A stretch of DNA of 64,000 nucleotides from Saccharicrinis sp963666825 (GTDB lineage: Bacteria; Bacteroidota; Bacteroidia; Bacteroidales; Marinilabiliaceae), in contig OY763044.2 in assembly GCA_963666825.2 (NCBI GenBank), forward strand, positions 1,426,001 through 1,490,000. The letters run 5' to 3'. The notes below the pieces were generated by a model. It did no database searches. It was not told the origin of the DNA and worked only from the letters and a program-made list of their open reading frames with translations. This document shows positions 19,689 to 29,746 of the stretch, piece by piece. Position numbers and translations under genes: made by a program. How positions within the stretch are numbered: the stretch's first letter is position 1; the number at the start of each line of letters is the position of its first letter.

Positions 19689-20354
19689 ATGAAATCAAGA
19701 GTTCAATCATTAATTTACATAATTCTATTTGTTATTGGAGGATTTTGTATCCCGGTAAGTGCAATGGAATTGAAAAGTACTACATCTAATAGTGCTAATG
19801 ACAGTATCTATCAAACAGTTGATAAAGTTCCTGTATTTAAAAAGGCAGGAGGTAATGTTCAAAAGTTTCTATCAAAGCAAATACAATATCCAATTGATGC
19901 ATTAGCTAAAGAGATTGAAGGTAAGGTAATGGTTACCTTTGTAGTTTCAAAAGATGGTGACATTGCTAATGTTGAAATTGTAAAAGGTTTATATGAAAGT
20001 ATAGATAAAGAAGCTTTAAGAGTTGTTTCAACTTTGGATAAATGGAAACCGGGTATATTAAATGGTGAAAATGTTCATACTAAGGTTACTATTCCTGTTC
20101 ATTTCTATATTAGTGAAGAAAATAAAGAAATAGCCAAACAGATAAAACCTTTTTATTCAAATGACAGAACACCTCTGTTTGTTATAGATAAGAAAAAAGT
20201 AACCGGATTAGCTACTCTGGAATATTATAATGTTAAGTCTATTCGAGTTATTAAAGGCAAAAAAGCTATTGAACTATATGGTGAAGAGGCTAAGAATGGA
20301 GTTTTAGTCGTTGAAACAAAAAGAGGTACAGAACCTGTATATAAAAGATATTGA
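19689..20354 (+). CDS. TonB C-terminal-domain protein with a plug-like tail
   Basis: The ATG at 19689 opens a signal anchor ('LIYIILFVIGGFCIPVSAM'). Residues ~40-140 form a TonB C-terminal domain ('QIQYPIDALAKEIEGKVMVTF', 'IDKEALRVVSTLDKWKPG'), which normally contacts TonB boxes of outer-membrane receptors. Unusually the protein continues with ~70 residues whose end ('IELYGEEAKNGVLVVETKRG') resembles the last strand-turn of TonB-receptor plugs (consensus ALYGxRAxNGVIIITTK). The proline-rich spacer of classical TonB is missing, so a periplasmic adaptor is possible. A strong terminator follows. Confidence 0.75.
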   Translation: MKSRVQSLIYIILFVIGGFCIPVSAMELKSTTSNSANDSIYQTVDKVPVFKKAGGNVQKFLSKQIQYPIDALAKEIEGKVMVTFVVSKDGDIANVEIVKGLYESIDKEALRVVSTLDKWKPGILNGENVHTKVTIPVHFYISEENKEIAKQIKPFYSNDRTPLFVIDKKKVTGLATLEYYNVKSIRVIKGKKAIELYGEEAKNGVLVVETKRGTEPVYKRY

Positions 20355-20380
20355 ATTTAAAATATTATAAAGTCTTTAAG

Positions 20381-20411
20381 AAAGCTATCATTTAAATGAT
20401 AGCTTTTTTTT
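20381..20411 (+). terminator. Rho-independent terminator after the TonB-domain gene
   Basis: AAAGCTATCA and TGATAGCTTT form a perfect self-complementary stem (20381-20406), running into an eight-T tract. It isolates the giant macroglobulin gene at 20520 from upstream transcription. Confidence 0.88.
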
Positions 20412-20519
20412 ATGTCTGGAAAATAAATTTTCTTTGTTTAATAAAATATTTTTCAAAAAAATTATGGAATTATTGTAGTGCATGCATCTTAACTAAAATA
20501 TTAACCTGAACTTATTAAA

Positions 20520-23500
20520 ATGAATAAAAAGACCTCAGCATTATTAATGCTTCTTCTAATTGGAATTATTAGTGTAAACGCCAGTAATCTGATTCAAAGC
20601 AGAACCTCAAGTTACTATAAATACATTTATAGGTTAAACACAAAGGAAGCTAGTATAATATATAAAAAAGGTATATCGGAAGTTAATGAAAGCTTTTTTC
20701 ATAATCTGGTAGATTCAATACCCACAGATTCAGTTTTTAATAAAAGTCTGTCATTAGGCAATTATCTTTTTGTTTGGGCAGAAAAGAATGAACTGAAATT
20801 TGAATTACGTTCTTATTCTGATATTGATGTTATTGTGCATAATAACTATTCAGACTTATTATTAACGATAACAGATAAGAACGGTTTTCCGATTAATGAT
20901 GCCAAAGTTAAAATCAATAATTCAATAGTAAGGTATAAACCAGATTTGCATGCTTATCATCATTCACGCATGAATAAAAGAGGCTGGTTGGAGGTTACAA
21001 GTAATGGATTTACCAGTTATCATTATCTAACTAATGACGTTAAAAAAGGTGTAAAATATCAGCGTATTGCTTTTAGTGTACCTGTTAAATATTTGTATAT
21101 ACCCGCTAAGTTATTATTCTTTCTGCCATATGATGTGGTTATGTCTGCATATAAATTACGACCTCAGGGAATTCCATATATTGTATATAGGCCGTTTCGG
21201 GATGTTTATTATTCAATTTTTCGATATGGAACTTCAGGGTGGATTAGAAGGTTGGTTAACAGGTATGATAAAATATTCAATAAAGATTATACTGGCTATG
21301 TAGTATTTAGTCAACCGAAATATAAACCCAATGATACGGTGCGAGTTAAAGCTTTTATTACCCGTCCCAATGGAACACCTATATCAAGATCTGATCTTGA
21401 AGTAAAATTATATTCAGGTACAAAAAATTATGTACTTGGTAAGGCTAACAATTCATTAAAAGGTTCCTACAGTTTTGAATTTGTTTTACATGACTCACTT
21501 GATTTAAAATTAGATAAAAGCTATCATTTAAAATTTGTAAAGAATGGTTGGAATACTCTTTTATCAGGAATTTTTAAATATGAGGAGTATGAGCTAAATA
21601 ATATTAAGTATTCCTTAAGAGTTGATAACGTAAATCATTTAAAAGGATCAGCTATGAATGTTTATCTCAAAGGAGAGGACATGAATGGTTTAAATGTTCC
21701 GGATGGTAGAGTTAAATTAATGGTTTTATCAAAAAAGAGCTATCTGAAAAGTTATAATGATTTTACTTTTCTGCCAGATACATTATATGTGAAAGAGCAA
21801 AGCCTGGATCCGGTTGGCGAAACAATAATACAATTGCCGGATTCAGTATTTCCATGTTTAGATTTCAGGTATGATATTAAAGCGGAGTTTCTGACTTCGG
21901 ATAATGAACTTATTGAGGAAGTAAAAACAATAAACTACTACTATAATAAAAAGGCATTAGACCTGGAAATTACTAATGACTCTATTCTGTTTAGTTATAA
22001 AGTATTAGATAAGAATACTCCTTTGGATGCCGAAATCAATAGTTATGATAGAAATGGGAACTTAATCAGACATTATAAAGCAGAGTTACCTTTTCAATTA
22101 TTGAATAAAAGTAATGTTTCAAAGTATGAGGTTAAAGCAGATAGTATCTTTAAAGTTTTTGATTTAGATAATTATCTTCCAAATTTATCTGTTTCTTCAT
22201 TTAGAAAAAATCATACAGTAGATGTGAAAATAGACAGTCATGAGGGGATTAATTTTAACTACTTTATTTATAAAAGAAACATAGTATTAGCAAAAGGTTA
22301 TACTAATAAATTGGATACAATAATGAAGATCCCTAATAGCAAAGGCTGTTATATATCGCTGAATTTTGTTTGGGGAGGTAAAGCTTATGAAAAATCATAT
22401 GAAATTCCACTGCAGAATAAGCAATTACAAGTTAAAATTATTCAGCCGGACGTTATATATCCGGGACAAAAAGTAAATCTTACAGTTGAGGTAAATAATT
22501 TTAAAGATAAACCAGTCAGTGGAGTTGATATTACAGCATGGGGAAACACAAAGAAATTTAATTATTCAGCACCAGTACTTCCAAATTATAGTTTTGAACC
22601 GAAATCCAGAACCATGTTCAACAAATATTATCTGCAGGATGATAATTTATTTGGTCAGGAAGGTTCTCTGAAATTAAAATATGACGACTGGAATGCAAAA
22701 ATGAATCTGGATACTATTACTTACTATCAGTTTACCAGACCAGAAAATGGTATCGACATTATATATGAAGATGCAAATGACGAAATAACTCAATTTGCCC
22801 CCTTTGTTTTTAATGAGGGAGTATTTAATCAAGCGCATTTTATATATATGGATTATAAGTTGCTGTATTCGTCATACTCAACTATTAAATATCCATATAG
22901 TTTTAGATGTGATACCGGATATCATAAAATAAGATTAAGAACATATAACCGGGATATAACTATTGACTCTGTATATTTTGATGCAGGTAAAAAACATCTG
23001 ATTTCTATAGATTGGAATAAAGTAAACAGACAAGTTAAATCAAGTAAGGTATCCAATGCTATTACTTCTGAAGAGCAGAACTACATAAAGCAGCGTTTTG
23101 CTCGTATTAATACAAATGGAAACTATGGTTTAAACTATCTTAAACAAGGAGATAACATATATATCTTAAATGATATAAATAAGTATCATAATTACTATCG
23201 CAGAGGAAATAATATTACTGTAGGTCCATTTAATTCAGGTTATATAGATTTTAAAAGCTATGGCAATTACTCCATAGAGTTTGAGTTTGAGCCTTCATAT
23301 GAATATAGTTTGACCAGCAATAAAATTAAAATGAAGTCTTACGACAAGTTTTGGACCTTCTATTCATTGAAAAACTCAGGTAATATTCCAGATTATTCTG
23401 ATATGGTTTTAACAGAGGGTGATATAGATAAGTTAGCTAAGGAAACAGATAAAAAAGTTACTCAGAGATATGTTAATTACAATAACCCATATTCTACGAC

Positions 23501-26444
23501 AGAAGGAAATGGATGTCTGGCATTAGAAGTGGACAATAAGATTGTTTCTGATACTACCTATTTAAGTAATGTGCTTGTATTCAAAGAAGATAATCCATTG
23601 TTTATGAGAATATATCCTGCCTCAGTAAATAATATTCATGATTTGAAGCAAGGAGAGTACAGGTTGTTTTTTTCAATGAGTGATGGTTATTATTTCGAAA
23701 AGAAAAATGTATCAGTAAACAAGGATGGATTAAATATTTTACAAATATCCCGACCTGTAAAGTATCTTAAGGATAGCACATCTTCTAAAATACTGGAATT
23801 GATTCAAGAAAAATGGATTAGTAAGAACTTTAATAAACCTGAACCTATTAACCAATGGAAGGCAGAAAAGGAGATAAGATCTACCTATCAAAAAAGTCAG
23901 TTGGATTATTCAAATGGAAAAACCATAATAGGGCAAGTTGTTGATGATAATGGTGAGCCTTTGCCCGGTGTTACGGTTATGCTAAAAGGTACTGATGTTG
24001 GTACGATTACAGACTTTGGCGGAAATTATAAGATTGATGTGCCAAAGGGTAGCTGGGAGTTGGTTTATTCATTTATTGGTTTTGTTCAGGTTGAAATACC
24101 TGCTAGTTATCATGATCATATCAATGTATCCCTTGAGCCTGAAGAGTTAAATATAGATGAGGTAGTTGTAATAGGTTATGGTGTAGTAAAAAAGAGTAAT
24201 TTAACAGGATCTGTAGTCTCTGTAAAATCAGAATCTTTATCGGGAATGGTTACGGGAGTTTCTGGGGTTATGCCAGGAATAAAGATTAGAGGTGTTAATT
24301 CTGTAAATTCATCAAAACCATTAATTATAGTGGATGGAATTGCCGTGGAAGAAGAATATGGCGATATTGATCCGCAGTTGATTGCGAATGTAGAAATATT
24401 AAAAGATGCAGCAGCAACTTCTATCTATGGGGCAAGAGCTTCAAATGGGGTAATAATTATTTCAACTAAAGAGGGGCATGGTATTGAGGGATTAACTCAA
24501 ATAAATGATTATGTTGTTCCTGTTCAACCGCAAAGTAGTAATTCTATCAGAAGCAACTTTTCTGACTTTGCCTTTTGGCAACCTGCTCTTGTAACGAATA
24601 AACAAGGTAAGGTAAGTTTTCAGGCTGTTTTCCCGGATGATATTACATCATGGAATACATATGCATTGGCAATTGGGCCTAATAAAACAACAGGACAATT
24701 TCAAGGTGAAATAAAATCATTTAAGCCTGTTTCTGCTCAATTAAGTGTGCCTCGTTTTCTTACTGAAGGAGACTCTGTATTACTTATTGGTAAAGCATTA
24801 AATTATTTAAGTGATACCATAATTGCCAATACATCTTATGGTGTTGATTCAGTAACCTGTAATAATTGGAATAGCAAGATAGCTCTTGTAAAAATAGATA
24901 CTTTACCTGTGGTGGCTAATGGATTAGATACCTTATCGGTGACTTATTCAATTACAGAGCCTAATGGATTTAATGATGGAGAATTACGAAAGATACCTAT
25001 TGTAGCAAAGGGGATGGAAGAGGTTGAAGGTAAATTTTATACCTTAAGTACTGATAGTCTTGTTGAGTTTCAGATTCCTGATAATGCGGTTGGTGCAGAA
25101 TTGTATTTAGAGGCTAATCCTCTTAATTTAATAATGCAGGAGACCTCTAAACTAAGAAACTATGTTCATCTATGTAATGAACAAGCAGCATCAAAGTTAA
25201 TTTCATTACTGAATGAAAAGAACATATGTGATTATAAGGGAGAAAAATTCAAATATAATGATGATGTCAATAAACTTATAAAGCGACTTGAGAAATCTGT
25301 TAACAATGAGGGAGTATGGGGATGGTGGAAAGACTTAAATACAGAGTGGTGGATTACATTGCATGTAACCAAAGCATTGGAAAAAGCCAGAAAAGAAGGA
25401 TATCATGTAAGCTATAATCAGGAACAGGTTAAATATGAGTTAATCAATCATTTTTTAACTGCAGGCGAAAGAGTAAAACTTAATGTACTGCAGACTTTAA
25501 AGGTAATGGATTTAAAAAGCGAAGTAAAATCGTTGCTTAATCAGGTTAATGATTCTGATTATACCAGGATTGACTCGTTAAATTATTCATTAATTAAACA
25601 ATATGTTGGAATACCGGTAGATGTTACATCTCTATTAAAAAATAAAAAGGTAACATTATATGGTAGTTATTATTGGGGTGAACAAAAGTGGTTACTTAAT
25701 AGTGGAGATATAGCAGAGACTTTGCTGGCTTATCAGATATTAAAAAATGATGGGCGTTATAATAATGAGTTGGCCAAAATCAGAAACTATTTCTTTGAGA
25801 AAAGATCTTCTTCCGGTTGGCGAAATACATATGAGTCTGCATTAATTATAGATAATATCTTAACTGATTTATTGAAGGAAAATGATAAGGAAAAGAAACT
25901 TACTGTTTCAATAAAGGTTGATGGTCAAAGATATACTGTCGATGAATTTCCTTATGAAATGAAATTAAAAGCAGGTTCAAAAATTGAGATTGAAAAAACA
26001 GGCAGTCAGGTTGTTTTTGCAGGATATCATAGTCGATACTTTAATGAACATCCTAATGAAAGGAGCGAGTATTTTGATTTGACTACCAGCTTTGTGAAAG
26101 GGAATCAAGAAATAGACCACCTGGTAGCGGGAGAGAAAGTAGAACTACTCGTTGATTTGGAGGTTAAAAGAAATTCTGATTATATCATGTTAGAAGTTCC
26201 TATACCATCAGTATGTTCATATAATAATAAAACAAGCCATTATTATAATGAAGTGCATAGGGAGTATTTTAAAGATAAAGTCTGTATTTATTATAGAACT
26301 TTAAATACAGGCCATTATAAAATAAAGATTGAATTGGTTCCAAGGTATACAGGTAAGGTTACAATAAATCCAACTCGAATGGAGCATATGTATTTTCCTG
26401 TATTTAATGGAAACAATGAATTAAAGTCAATTAGTATTGAATAA
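20520..26444 (+). CDS. Giant alpha-2-macroglobulin with embedded carboxypeptidase-like and TonB-plug domains
   Basis: 1974 residues with a signal peptide ('LLMLLLIGIISVNAS'). An MG2-type domain lies near 250-365 ('GYVVFSQPKYKPNDTVRVKA'), with further macroglobulin domains to ~1100. At about 1134-1222 there is a carboxypeptidase-like regulatory domain ('IIGQVVDDNGEPLPGVTVML'), then a SusC-type plug to ~1325 ('PLIIVDGIAV', 'SIYGARASNGVIIISTKEG') with no barrel. The macroglobulin core resumes at ~1345 ('FAFWQPALVT', 'FPDDITSWNTYALA'). A thioester-type motif Cys1552-Asn-Glu-Gln is present, then an alpha/alpha-barrel and C-terminal domain. Thioester macroglobulins trap proteases covalently; here the plug may tie the protein to TonB-dependent transport. 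No penicillin-binding pbpC gene is adjacent. Confidence 0.85.
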   Translation: MNKKTSALLMLLLIGIISVNASNLIQSRTSSYYKYIYRLNTKEASIIYKKGISEVNESFFHNLVDSIPTDSVFNKSLSLGNYLFVWAEKNELKFELRSYSDIDVIVHNNYSDLLLTITDKNGFPINDAKVKINNSIVRYKPDLHAYHHSRMNKRGWLEVTSNGFTSYHYLTNDVKKGVKYQRIAFSVPVKYLYIPAKLLFFLPYDVVMSAYKLRPQGIPYIVYRPFRDVYYSIFRYGTSGWIRRLVNRYDKIFNKDYTGYVVFSQPKYKPNDTVRVKAFITRPNGTPISRSDLEVKLYSGTKNYVLGKANNSLKGSYSFEFVLHDSLDLKLDKSYHLKFVKNGWNTLLSGIFKYEEYELNNIKYSLRVDNVNHLKGSAMNVYLKGEDMNGLNVPDGRVKLMVLSKKSYLKSYNDFTFLPDTLYVKEQSLDPVGETIIQLPDSVFPCLDFRYDIKAEFLTSDNELIEEVKTINYYYNKKALDLEITNDSILFSYKVLDKNTPLDAEINSYDRNGNLIRHYKAELPFQLLNKSNVSKYEVKADSIFKVFDLDNYLPNLSVSSFRKNHTVDVKIDSHEGINFNYFIYKRNIVLAKGYTNKLDTIMKIPNSKGCYISLNFVWGGKAYEKSYEIPLQNKQLQVKIIQPDVIYPGQKVNLTVEVNNFKDKPVSGVDITAWGNTKKFNYSAPVLPNYSFEPKSRTMFNKYYLQDDNLFGQEGSLKLKYDDWNAKMNLDTITYYQFTRPENGIDIIYEDANDEITQFAPFVFNEGVFNQAHFIYMDYKLLYSSYSTIKYPYSFRCDTGYHKIRLRTYNRDITIDSVYFDAGKKHLISIDWNKVNRQVKSSKVSNAITSEEQNYIKQRFARINTNGNYGLNYLKQGDNIYILNDINKYHNYYRRGNNITVGPFNSGYIDFKSYGNYSIEFEFEPSYEYSLTSNKIKMKSYDKFWTFYSLKNSGNIPDYSDMVLTEGDIDKLAKETDKKVTQRYVNYNNPYSTTEGNGCLALEVDNKIVSDTTYLSNVLVFKEDNPLFMRIYPASVNNIHDLKQGEYRLFFSMSDGYYFEKKNVSVNKDGLNILQISRPVKYLKDSTSSKILELIQEKWISKNFNKPEPINQWKAEKEIRSTYQKSQLDYSNGKTIIGQVVDDNGEPLPGVTVMLKGTDVGTITDFGGNYKIDVPKGSWELVYSFIGFVQVEIPASYHDHINVSLEPEELNIDEVVVIGYGVVKKSNLTGSVVSVKSESLSGMVTGVSGVMPGIKIRGVNSVNSSKPLIIVDGIAVEEEYGDIDPQLIANVEILKDAAATSIYGARASNGVIIISTKEGHGIEGLTQINDYVVPVQPQSSNSIRSNFSDFAFWQPALVTNKQGKVSFQAVFPDDITSWNTYALAIGPNKTTGQFQGEIKSFKPVSAQLSVPRFLTEGDSVLLIGKALNYLSDTIIANTSYGVDSVTCNNWNSKIALVKIDTLPVVANGLDTLSVTYSITEPNGFNDGELRKIPIVAKGMEEVEGKFYTLSTDSLVEFQIPDNAVGAELYLEANPLNLIMQETSKLRNYVHLCNEQAASKLISLLNEKNICDYKGEKFKYNDDVNKLIKRLEKSVNNEGVWGWWKDLNTEWWITLHVTKALEKARKEGYHVSYNQEQVKYELINHFLTAGERVKLNVLQTLKVMDLKSEVKSLLNQVNDSDYTRIDSLNYSLIKQYVGIPVDVTSLLKNKKVTLYGSYYWGEQKWLLNSGDIAETLLAYQILKNDGRYNNELAKIRNYFFEKRSSSGWRNTYESALIIDNILTDLLKENDKEKKLTVSIKVDGQRYTVDEFPYEMKLKAGSKIEIEKTGSQVVFAGYHSRYFNEHPNERSEYFDLTTSFVKGNQEIDHLVAGEKVELLVDLEVKRNSDYIMLEVPIPSVCSYNNKTSHYYNEVHREYFKDKVCIYYRTLNTGHYKIKIELVPRYTGKVTINPTRMEHMYFPVFNGNNELKSISIE

Positions 26445-26468
26445 TTAAGTAGGGGGGATTTAAGAAAA

Positions 26469-26501
26469 AAAGTCCTTGAGAAAAATCATCTCAAGGACTT
26501 T
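26469..26501 (-). terminator. Long hairpin, terminator for the minus strand
   Basis: AAAGTCCTTGAG (26469-26480) pairs perfectly with CTCAAGGACTTT (26490-26501). The A-tract on the left gives a T-tract on the minus strand, so it best terminates transcripts of the T9SS-protein gene, with partial use for the macroglobulin gene. Confidence 0.7.
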
Positions 26502-26567
26502 CAAAATATTATTTCACATCTGTCCTCAATATAAAATAGAGTTTAATCTTTAGCTGAGTTATAAAAG

Positions 26568-26764
26568 GGCCTCAGCCAGTGAACCAAAAAACAAGATTAG
26601 TTTGACGGTAAAAAATCGTTTTTGTTTGAACGTAGTGAGTTTAAACGATTTCAGTCAAATAAACGTAGTTTTTTGAGTGAGATGGGTGCAGCCTTGATTT
26701 TCTTTGCTTCGTTTCTTGTATTAAGACAAGAAATGAAGTCAGGTCTGGGCGAAGCACCAGTAAA
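26568..26764. repeat. ~197-bp dispersed hairpin repeat, copy A
   Basis: Nearly identical to 39914-40111. Internal inverted repeats are AAATCGTTT/AAACGATTT (26613-26651), flanked by TTGAC/GTCAA, and TTTCTTGT/ACAAGAAA further right. The weaker similarity extends outwards to CTGTCC on the left and GGACAG-like sequence on the right in copy B, suggesting short terminal inverted repeats. A 60-codon open frame inside it (26622-26804) is a by-product of the repeat and not a gene. Confidence 0.85.
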
Positions 26765-26790
26765 CTATATTATCTTGAACAGCACTGATA

Positions 26791-28152
26791 TTATTTCTTT
26801 ATGAATTTTTTAATGATCTGACCTTCGTTTGAATTTATCTGTATAAAATAAATACCTGATTGAAGATCTGATACAGATATAGTACAATCTTTATCCAGAT
26901 TTGATTTTTGTAATACTATTTTTCCGGATGTATTTAGTATACTAATATCAATATTATCGAAGTTATTATTAATTAATTTGATATAATCATTTGCAGGATT
27001 TGGTGCAATTTGAATAGACTCTAATTTCTCATTTACAATAGCTGTAGCTGTACTTTTTACAACTTTAACAGTCCAGGTTTGAGTTGCTTTTGGAGTTATT
27101 GTTTGATTTATAGTGTAAGTTACATCATTTGTAAAATCAACAGAAGTTACGCTACTTTCCTGAGTTACATCATTAACAAGTACTTCTGTATATGGAGGTA
27201 AGTCAAAAGTAGGAACTAAAGAAGTTACATCAGTTTCTTGTGGTACAGTAAGGGTCACAATTCTATTGGTATAATCAATTTCTCCTACAACACTTAATGA
27301 TTCAAACTTAAAAAACTTAAAATCGTGTTGACGCAATAGGTTTACAGTTAAATCATAAGTACATAAATAATCAGTTCCCTTGTCTATTATCAGGTAATAT
27401 GTTTGTTGATAATAACAATAAGCATTTTCAAAGCTGGCAATCCAACTCCCAGTTCCAACACCCGCTTCTGTGTCAGGATCAGTACGGTCAAAGGCACTAG
27501 GCTTTTCTCTGGATAAAGCAATTCCAGGCTTTGGCGAGAAGGAGCCGGCGTAAGCTGCAGTAACCGAAGCATCTACATACATTTGAGTTTCGGTTGTAGT
27601 AAAGGCAAATACAATATCTTCGGCCTGCATGTAATTAGAAATGTTGTAATTAGGTCCGTAGTTGTTTGTGTACATTACATACTCTCCACTTGCTGTGTAT
27701 GGGAAAGATGTTATTAGAAATGGTTCGTCATCTACATCACCAATTACATAATTAATAACCGTCTCTGTGTATTCATCGTTTGAAGCATTTTCATCACCAT
27801 CAATAGTTACTTTTGCTAATATTTCATAGGTTGCTCCATCTGTACCAACCACGGCTGTATTACTTGTAAAGGTATATAGATATATTCCATTACTTGCAAT
27901 GGTATAATTAACAGTTTCTTCTTTAAATGTATTTCCTCCGTCCTGAGAAAAACCTACAGTAAATGAAGATACAGCTTCTGTTCCATAATTTTTAATTGCT
28001 ATTTTAACAGTTTCACTGTCTGTTAAGGCACCCTTACTTTTGGGAGCAGACCATGAATATATCCCCAAATCTATAGTTTGGGCATGCATAAAAACAGGGG
28101 ATATTAAAATTAGAAATCCCAATAAAAAGAAATTGCGTAAAAGTATTTTCAT
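26791..28152 (-). CDS. Secreted protein with type IX secretion (T9SS type A) sorting domain
   Basis: 453 residues. A signal peptide ('LLGFLILISPVFMHAQ') is followed by a CARDB-like Ig domain ('VKIAIKNYGTEAVSSFTVGF'), a cleaved-adhesin-like jelly-roll region (~140-290), a DUF5018-like beta domain (~300-365), and the C-terminal sorting domain from ~380 ('IQIAPNPANDYIKL', 'DLQSGIYFIQI', 'IIKKFIKK'). Such proteins cross the outer membrane through the type IX system and are often attached to the surface. The T9SS machinery is not in this window. Single gene; its 3' end lies against the dispersed repeat. Confidence 0.88.
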   Translation of the reverse strand: MKILLRNFFLLGFLILISPVFMHAQTIDLGIYSWSAPKSKGALTDSETVKIAIKNYGTEAVSSFTVGFSQDGGNTFKEETVNYTIASNGIYLYTFTSNTAVVGTDGATYEILAKVTIDGDENASNDEYTETVINYVIGDVDDEPFLITSFPYTASGEYVMYTNNYGPNYNISNYMQAEDIVFAFTTTETQMYVDASVTAAYAGSFSPKPGIALSREKPSAFDRTDPDTEAGVGTGSWIASFENAYCYYQQTYYLIIDKGTDYLCTYDLTVNLLRQHDFKFFKFESLSVVGEIDYTNRIVTLTVPQETDVTSLVPTFDLPPYTEVLVNDVTQESSVTSVDFTNDVTYTINQTITPKATQTWTVKVVKSTATAIVNEKLESIQIAPNPANDYIKLINNNFDNIDISILNTSGKIVLQKSNLDKDCTISVSDLQSGIYFIQINSNEGQIIKKFIKK

Positions 28153-28282
28153 TCTAAATGCGTTTTGTTTGTTTAGTAAACCAAATACGGCTGTTAGAAT
28201 GAAATGTTTTAGAAAGTATGTAAATTAGTGAATATGTATATTAGAGATTAATAGTCGAAAATTTAAGATGAGATCATAAAAA

Positions 28283-28316
28283 AAGGTCTGTATTATAAAA
28301 AATAAATACAGACCTT
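28283..28316 (-). terminator. Rho-independent terminator for the PAS/MCP gene
   Basis: AAGGTCTGTATT (28283-28294) pairs with AATACAGACCTT (28305-28316); on the minus strand the stem is followed by a T-tract. It lies 22 bp beyond the stop codon of the 28338 gene. Confidence 0.85.
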
Positions 28317-28337
28317 GATTAATTAACTGAAATACAA

Positions 28338-29324
28338 TTAATTTAATCTCTCAACAACTGATTCAACTAAGTTGACCTCATATTTTAGTGAATCCACAGC
28401 TTTTTGATATTTGACAGCTGCTTGTTCAACAAGTTCTTTTCCGTTACTAAGCTCCTGTGACGAATCCTGGATGTGTTTTACAATATTTGAAATTTCTCGG
28501 GAGTATTGTTTTGTTGTATCCGACATTTGTACAATTTCGCTCGAGATCACTTTAAAACCACTTCCCTTGTCTCCAACATATTGAGCTTCGATGGATGCAT
28601 TAATCCCCATTATTTTAATTTTATCAGACATTTCCTGAATAAACTTTACAATGCGATCTGTTTCTTTGATCTTGTCGTTAGATCTAACAACTTCATCCAT
28701 GAGTCTTTCAGTAAAAAGCATCATTTCTTTTTGTTGTTGTGAAAGGTCCGCGATTTTATTCGTTAAAATATCAACACGTTGAATTAAGGCATCTCCGGCT
28801 TCTTTTCTTTTTGATATATCAGAATCAATTGTGACCAGATGGATAATCTCTCCATTATCATCTAGTACTGGAGTTAAGGAAGTATGGGTCCAGATTTCCC
28901 TGCCTGACGGAGTTGTATTAATAGCTTCGTAGTAACTGGGTTTTTTAGTCGTTACACATTGCTCAATACATTTTCGTACTAATGGGTTAAAACTTGTTTG
29001 AAGAATGTTGTTTCCCCGGATATTTAGGAATTGCTCAAGTGTATATTCATACATACGAGTAAAACCATCATTTATCCACTGAATATTGCCGTCCTGATCC
29101 ATAATCATGATGGCATTATCCGTTTGTTTGGCTACAATTGAGAGCCTTTCCATTTCAGCATGTTTGTCCTCACTGAATTGGATCGTTGAAACATCAGTTT
29201 CAACAATAGCAGCTTCTTTTTCTTTTAATGTTATGACTTGTGATTTGAGCATGACAATGCGATTCATTAACCAAATGACAAGACATATCATCGCTGCTAA
29301 TGTAATGTACATTAATAGTGACAT
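28338..29324 (-). CDS. Membrane-anchored PAS protein with short MCP-like signalling domain
   Basis: An upstream ATG at 29486 is possible, but its extra 54 residues have no fold and overlap a repeat copy, so the ATG at 29324 is chosen; it opens a membrane anchor ('MYITLAAMICLVIWLM'). A coiled coil and a PAS domain follow ('IMIMDQDGNIQWINDGFTRM'). The C-terminal ~150 residues are a helical hairpin resembling the methyl-accepting chemotaxis signalling core ('GINASIEAQYVGDKGSGFKV'), which corresponds to the LNAAIEAARAGE tip, though shorter than classical receptors. No CheA/CheW genes are nearby, so it may signal to another partner. Confidence 0.78.
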   Translation of the reverse strand: MSLLMYITLAAMICLVIWLMNRIVMLKSQVITLKEKEAAIVETDVSTIQFSEDKHAEMERLSIVAKQTDNAIMIMDQDGNIQWINDGFTRMYEYTLEQFLNIRGNNILQTSFNPLVRKCIEQCVTTKKPSYYEAINTTPSGREIWTHTSLTPVLDDNGEIIHLVTIDSDISKRKEAGDALIQRVDILTNKIADLSQQQKEMMLFTERLMDEVVRSNDKIKETDRIVKFIQEMSDKIKIMGINASIEAQYVGDKGSGFKVISSEIVQMSDTTKQYSREISNIVKHIQDSSQELSNGKELVEQAAVKYQKAVDSLKYEVNLVESVVERLN

Positions 29325-29483
29325 AGGTGGTATGTGTTTAGGTATTCCGCGTGCAAATATATAAAATAATGGAAATGACCCTATATGGAATGGGGTAAAA
29401 ATATGATATATGTCATTTAATGGAGGTGTGGGGTAGGTTGAATTGCAGTGTTGGTAAGGGATTTCATCTTTTACACAAAAGTT

Positions 29484-29705
29484 CAAAAGTTCAGAGAAGC
29501 GTTTCTCTTCGCTGTAATTATGCCCGCCTCCGGCCTTTTAAAATTCATTAGTAGATTACAAGGCCAGAGGTTATTTTATAAACAACATAGCGAGACGCTA
29601 TGCTGAACGATTATTATTGTTTTGTTTTAATTGCTATGCTTAATAGGAGGGCCTTTAGGCCTGATTTCTTAGTAGAAAATGGCTGATGAATTGTAATCGG
29701 GCAGT
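29484..29705. repeat. ~200-bp RAYT-associated repeat, copy 1
   Basis: Shares with copies 2-4 the block containing AGGCCTTTTA-type and ACAAGGCCAGAGG segments, then CATAGCGAGACGCTATGCTGAACG and GGAGGGCCTTTAGGCCTGA, each able to form a hairpin. This copy is the most diverged and lacks the terminal GGGGCGTAGCCCT palindrome. Confidence 0.8.
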
Positions 29706-29746
29706 GTTCGAAATAATAAGGTAATTCAATTGCAGTTTGTTAAAAT

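Noticed and set aside
26622..26804. 60-codon open frame starting MFERSEF
   Set aside because: It lies inside the ~197-bp dispersed repeat, is not kept intact in the second copy, and runs into the opposite-strand T9SS gene.
29325..29486. 54-residue N-terminal extension of the PAS/MCP protein
   Set aside because: No signal peptide or fold, rich in Pro/His/Tyr, and its 5' end falls in repeat copy 1; the ATG at 29324 opens a proper membrane anchor.
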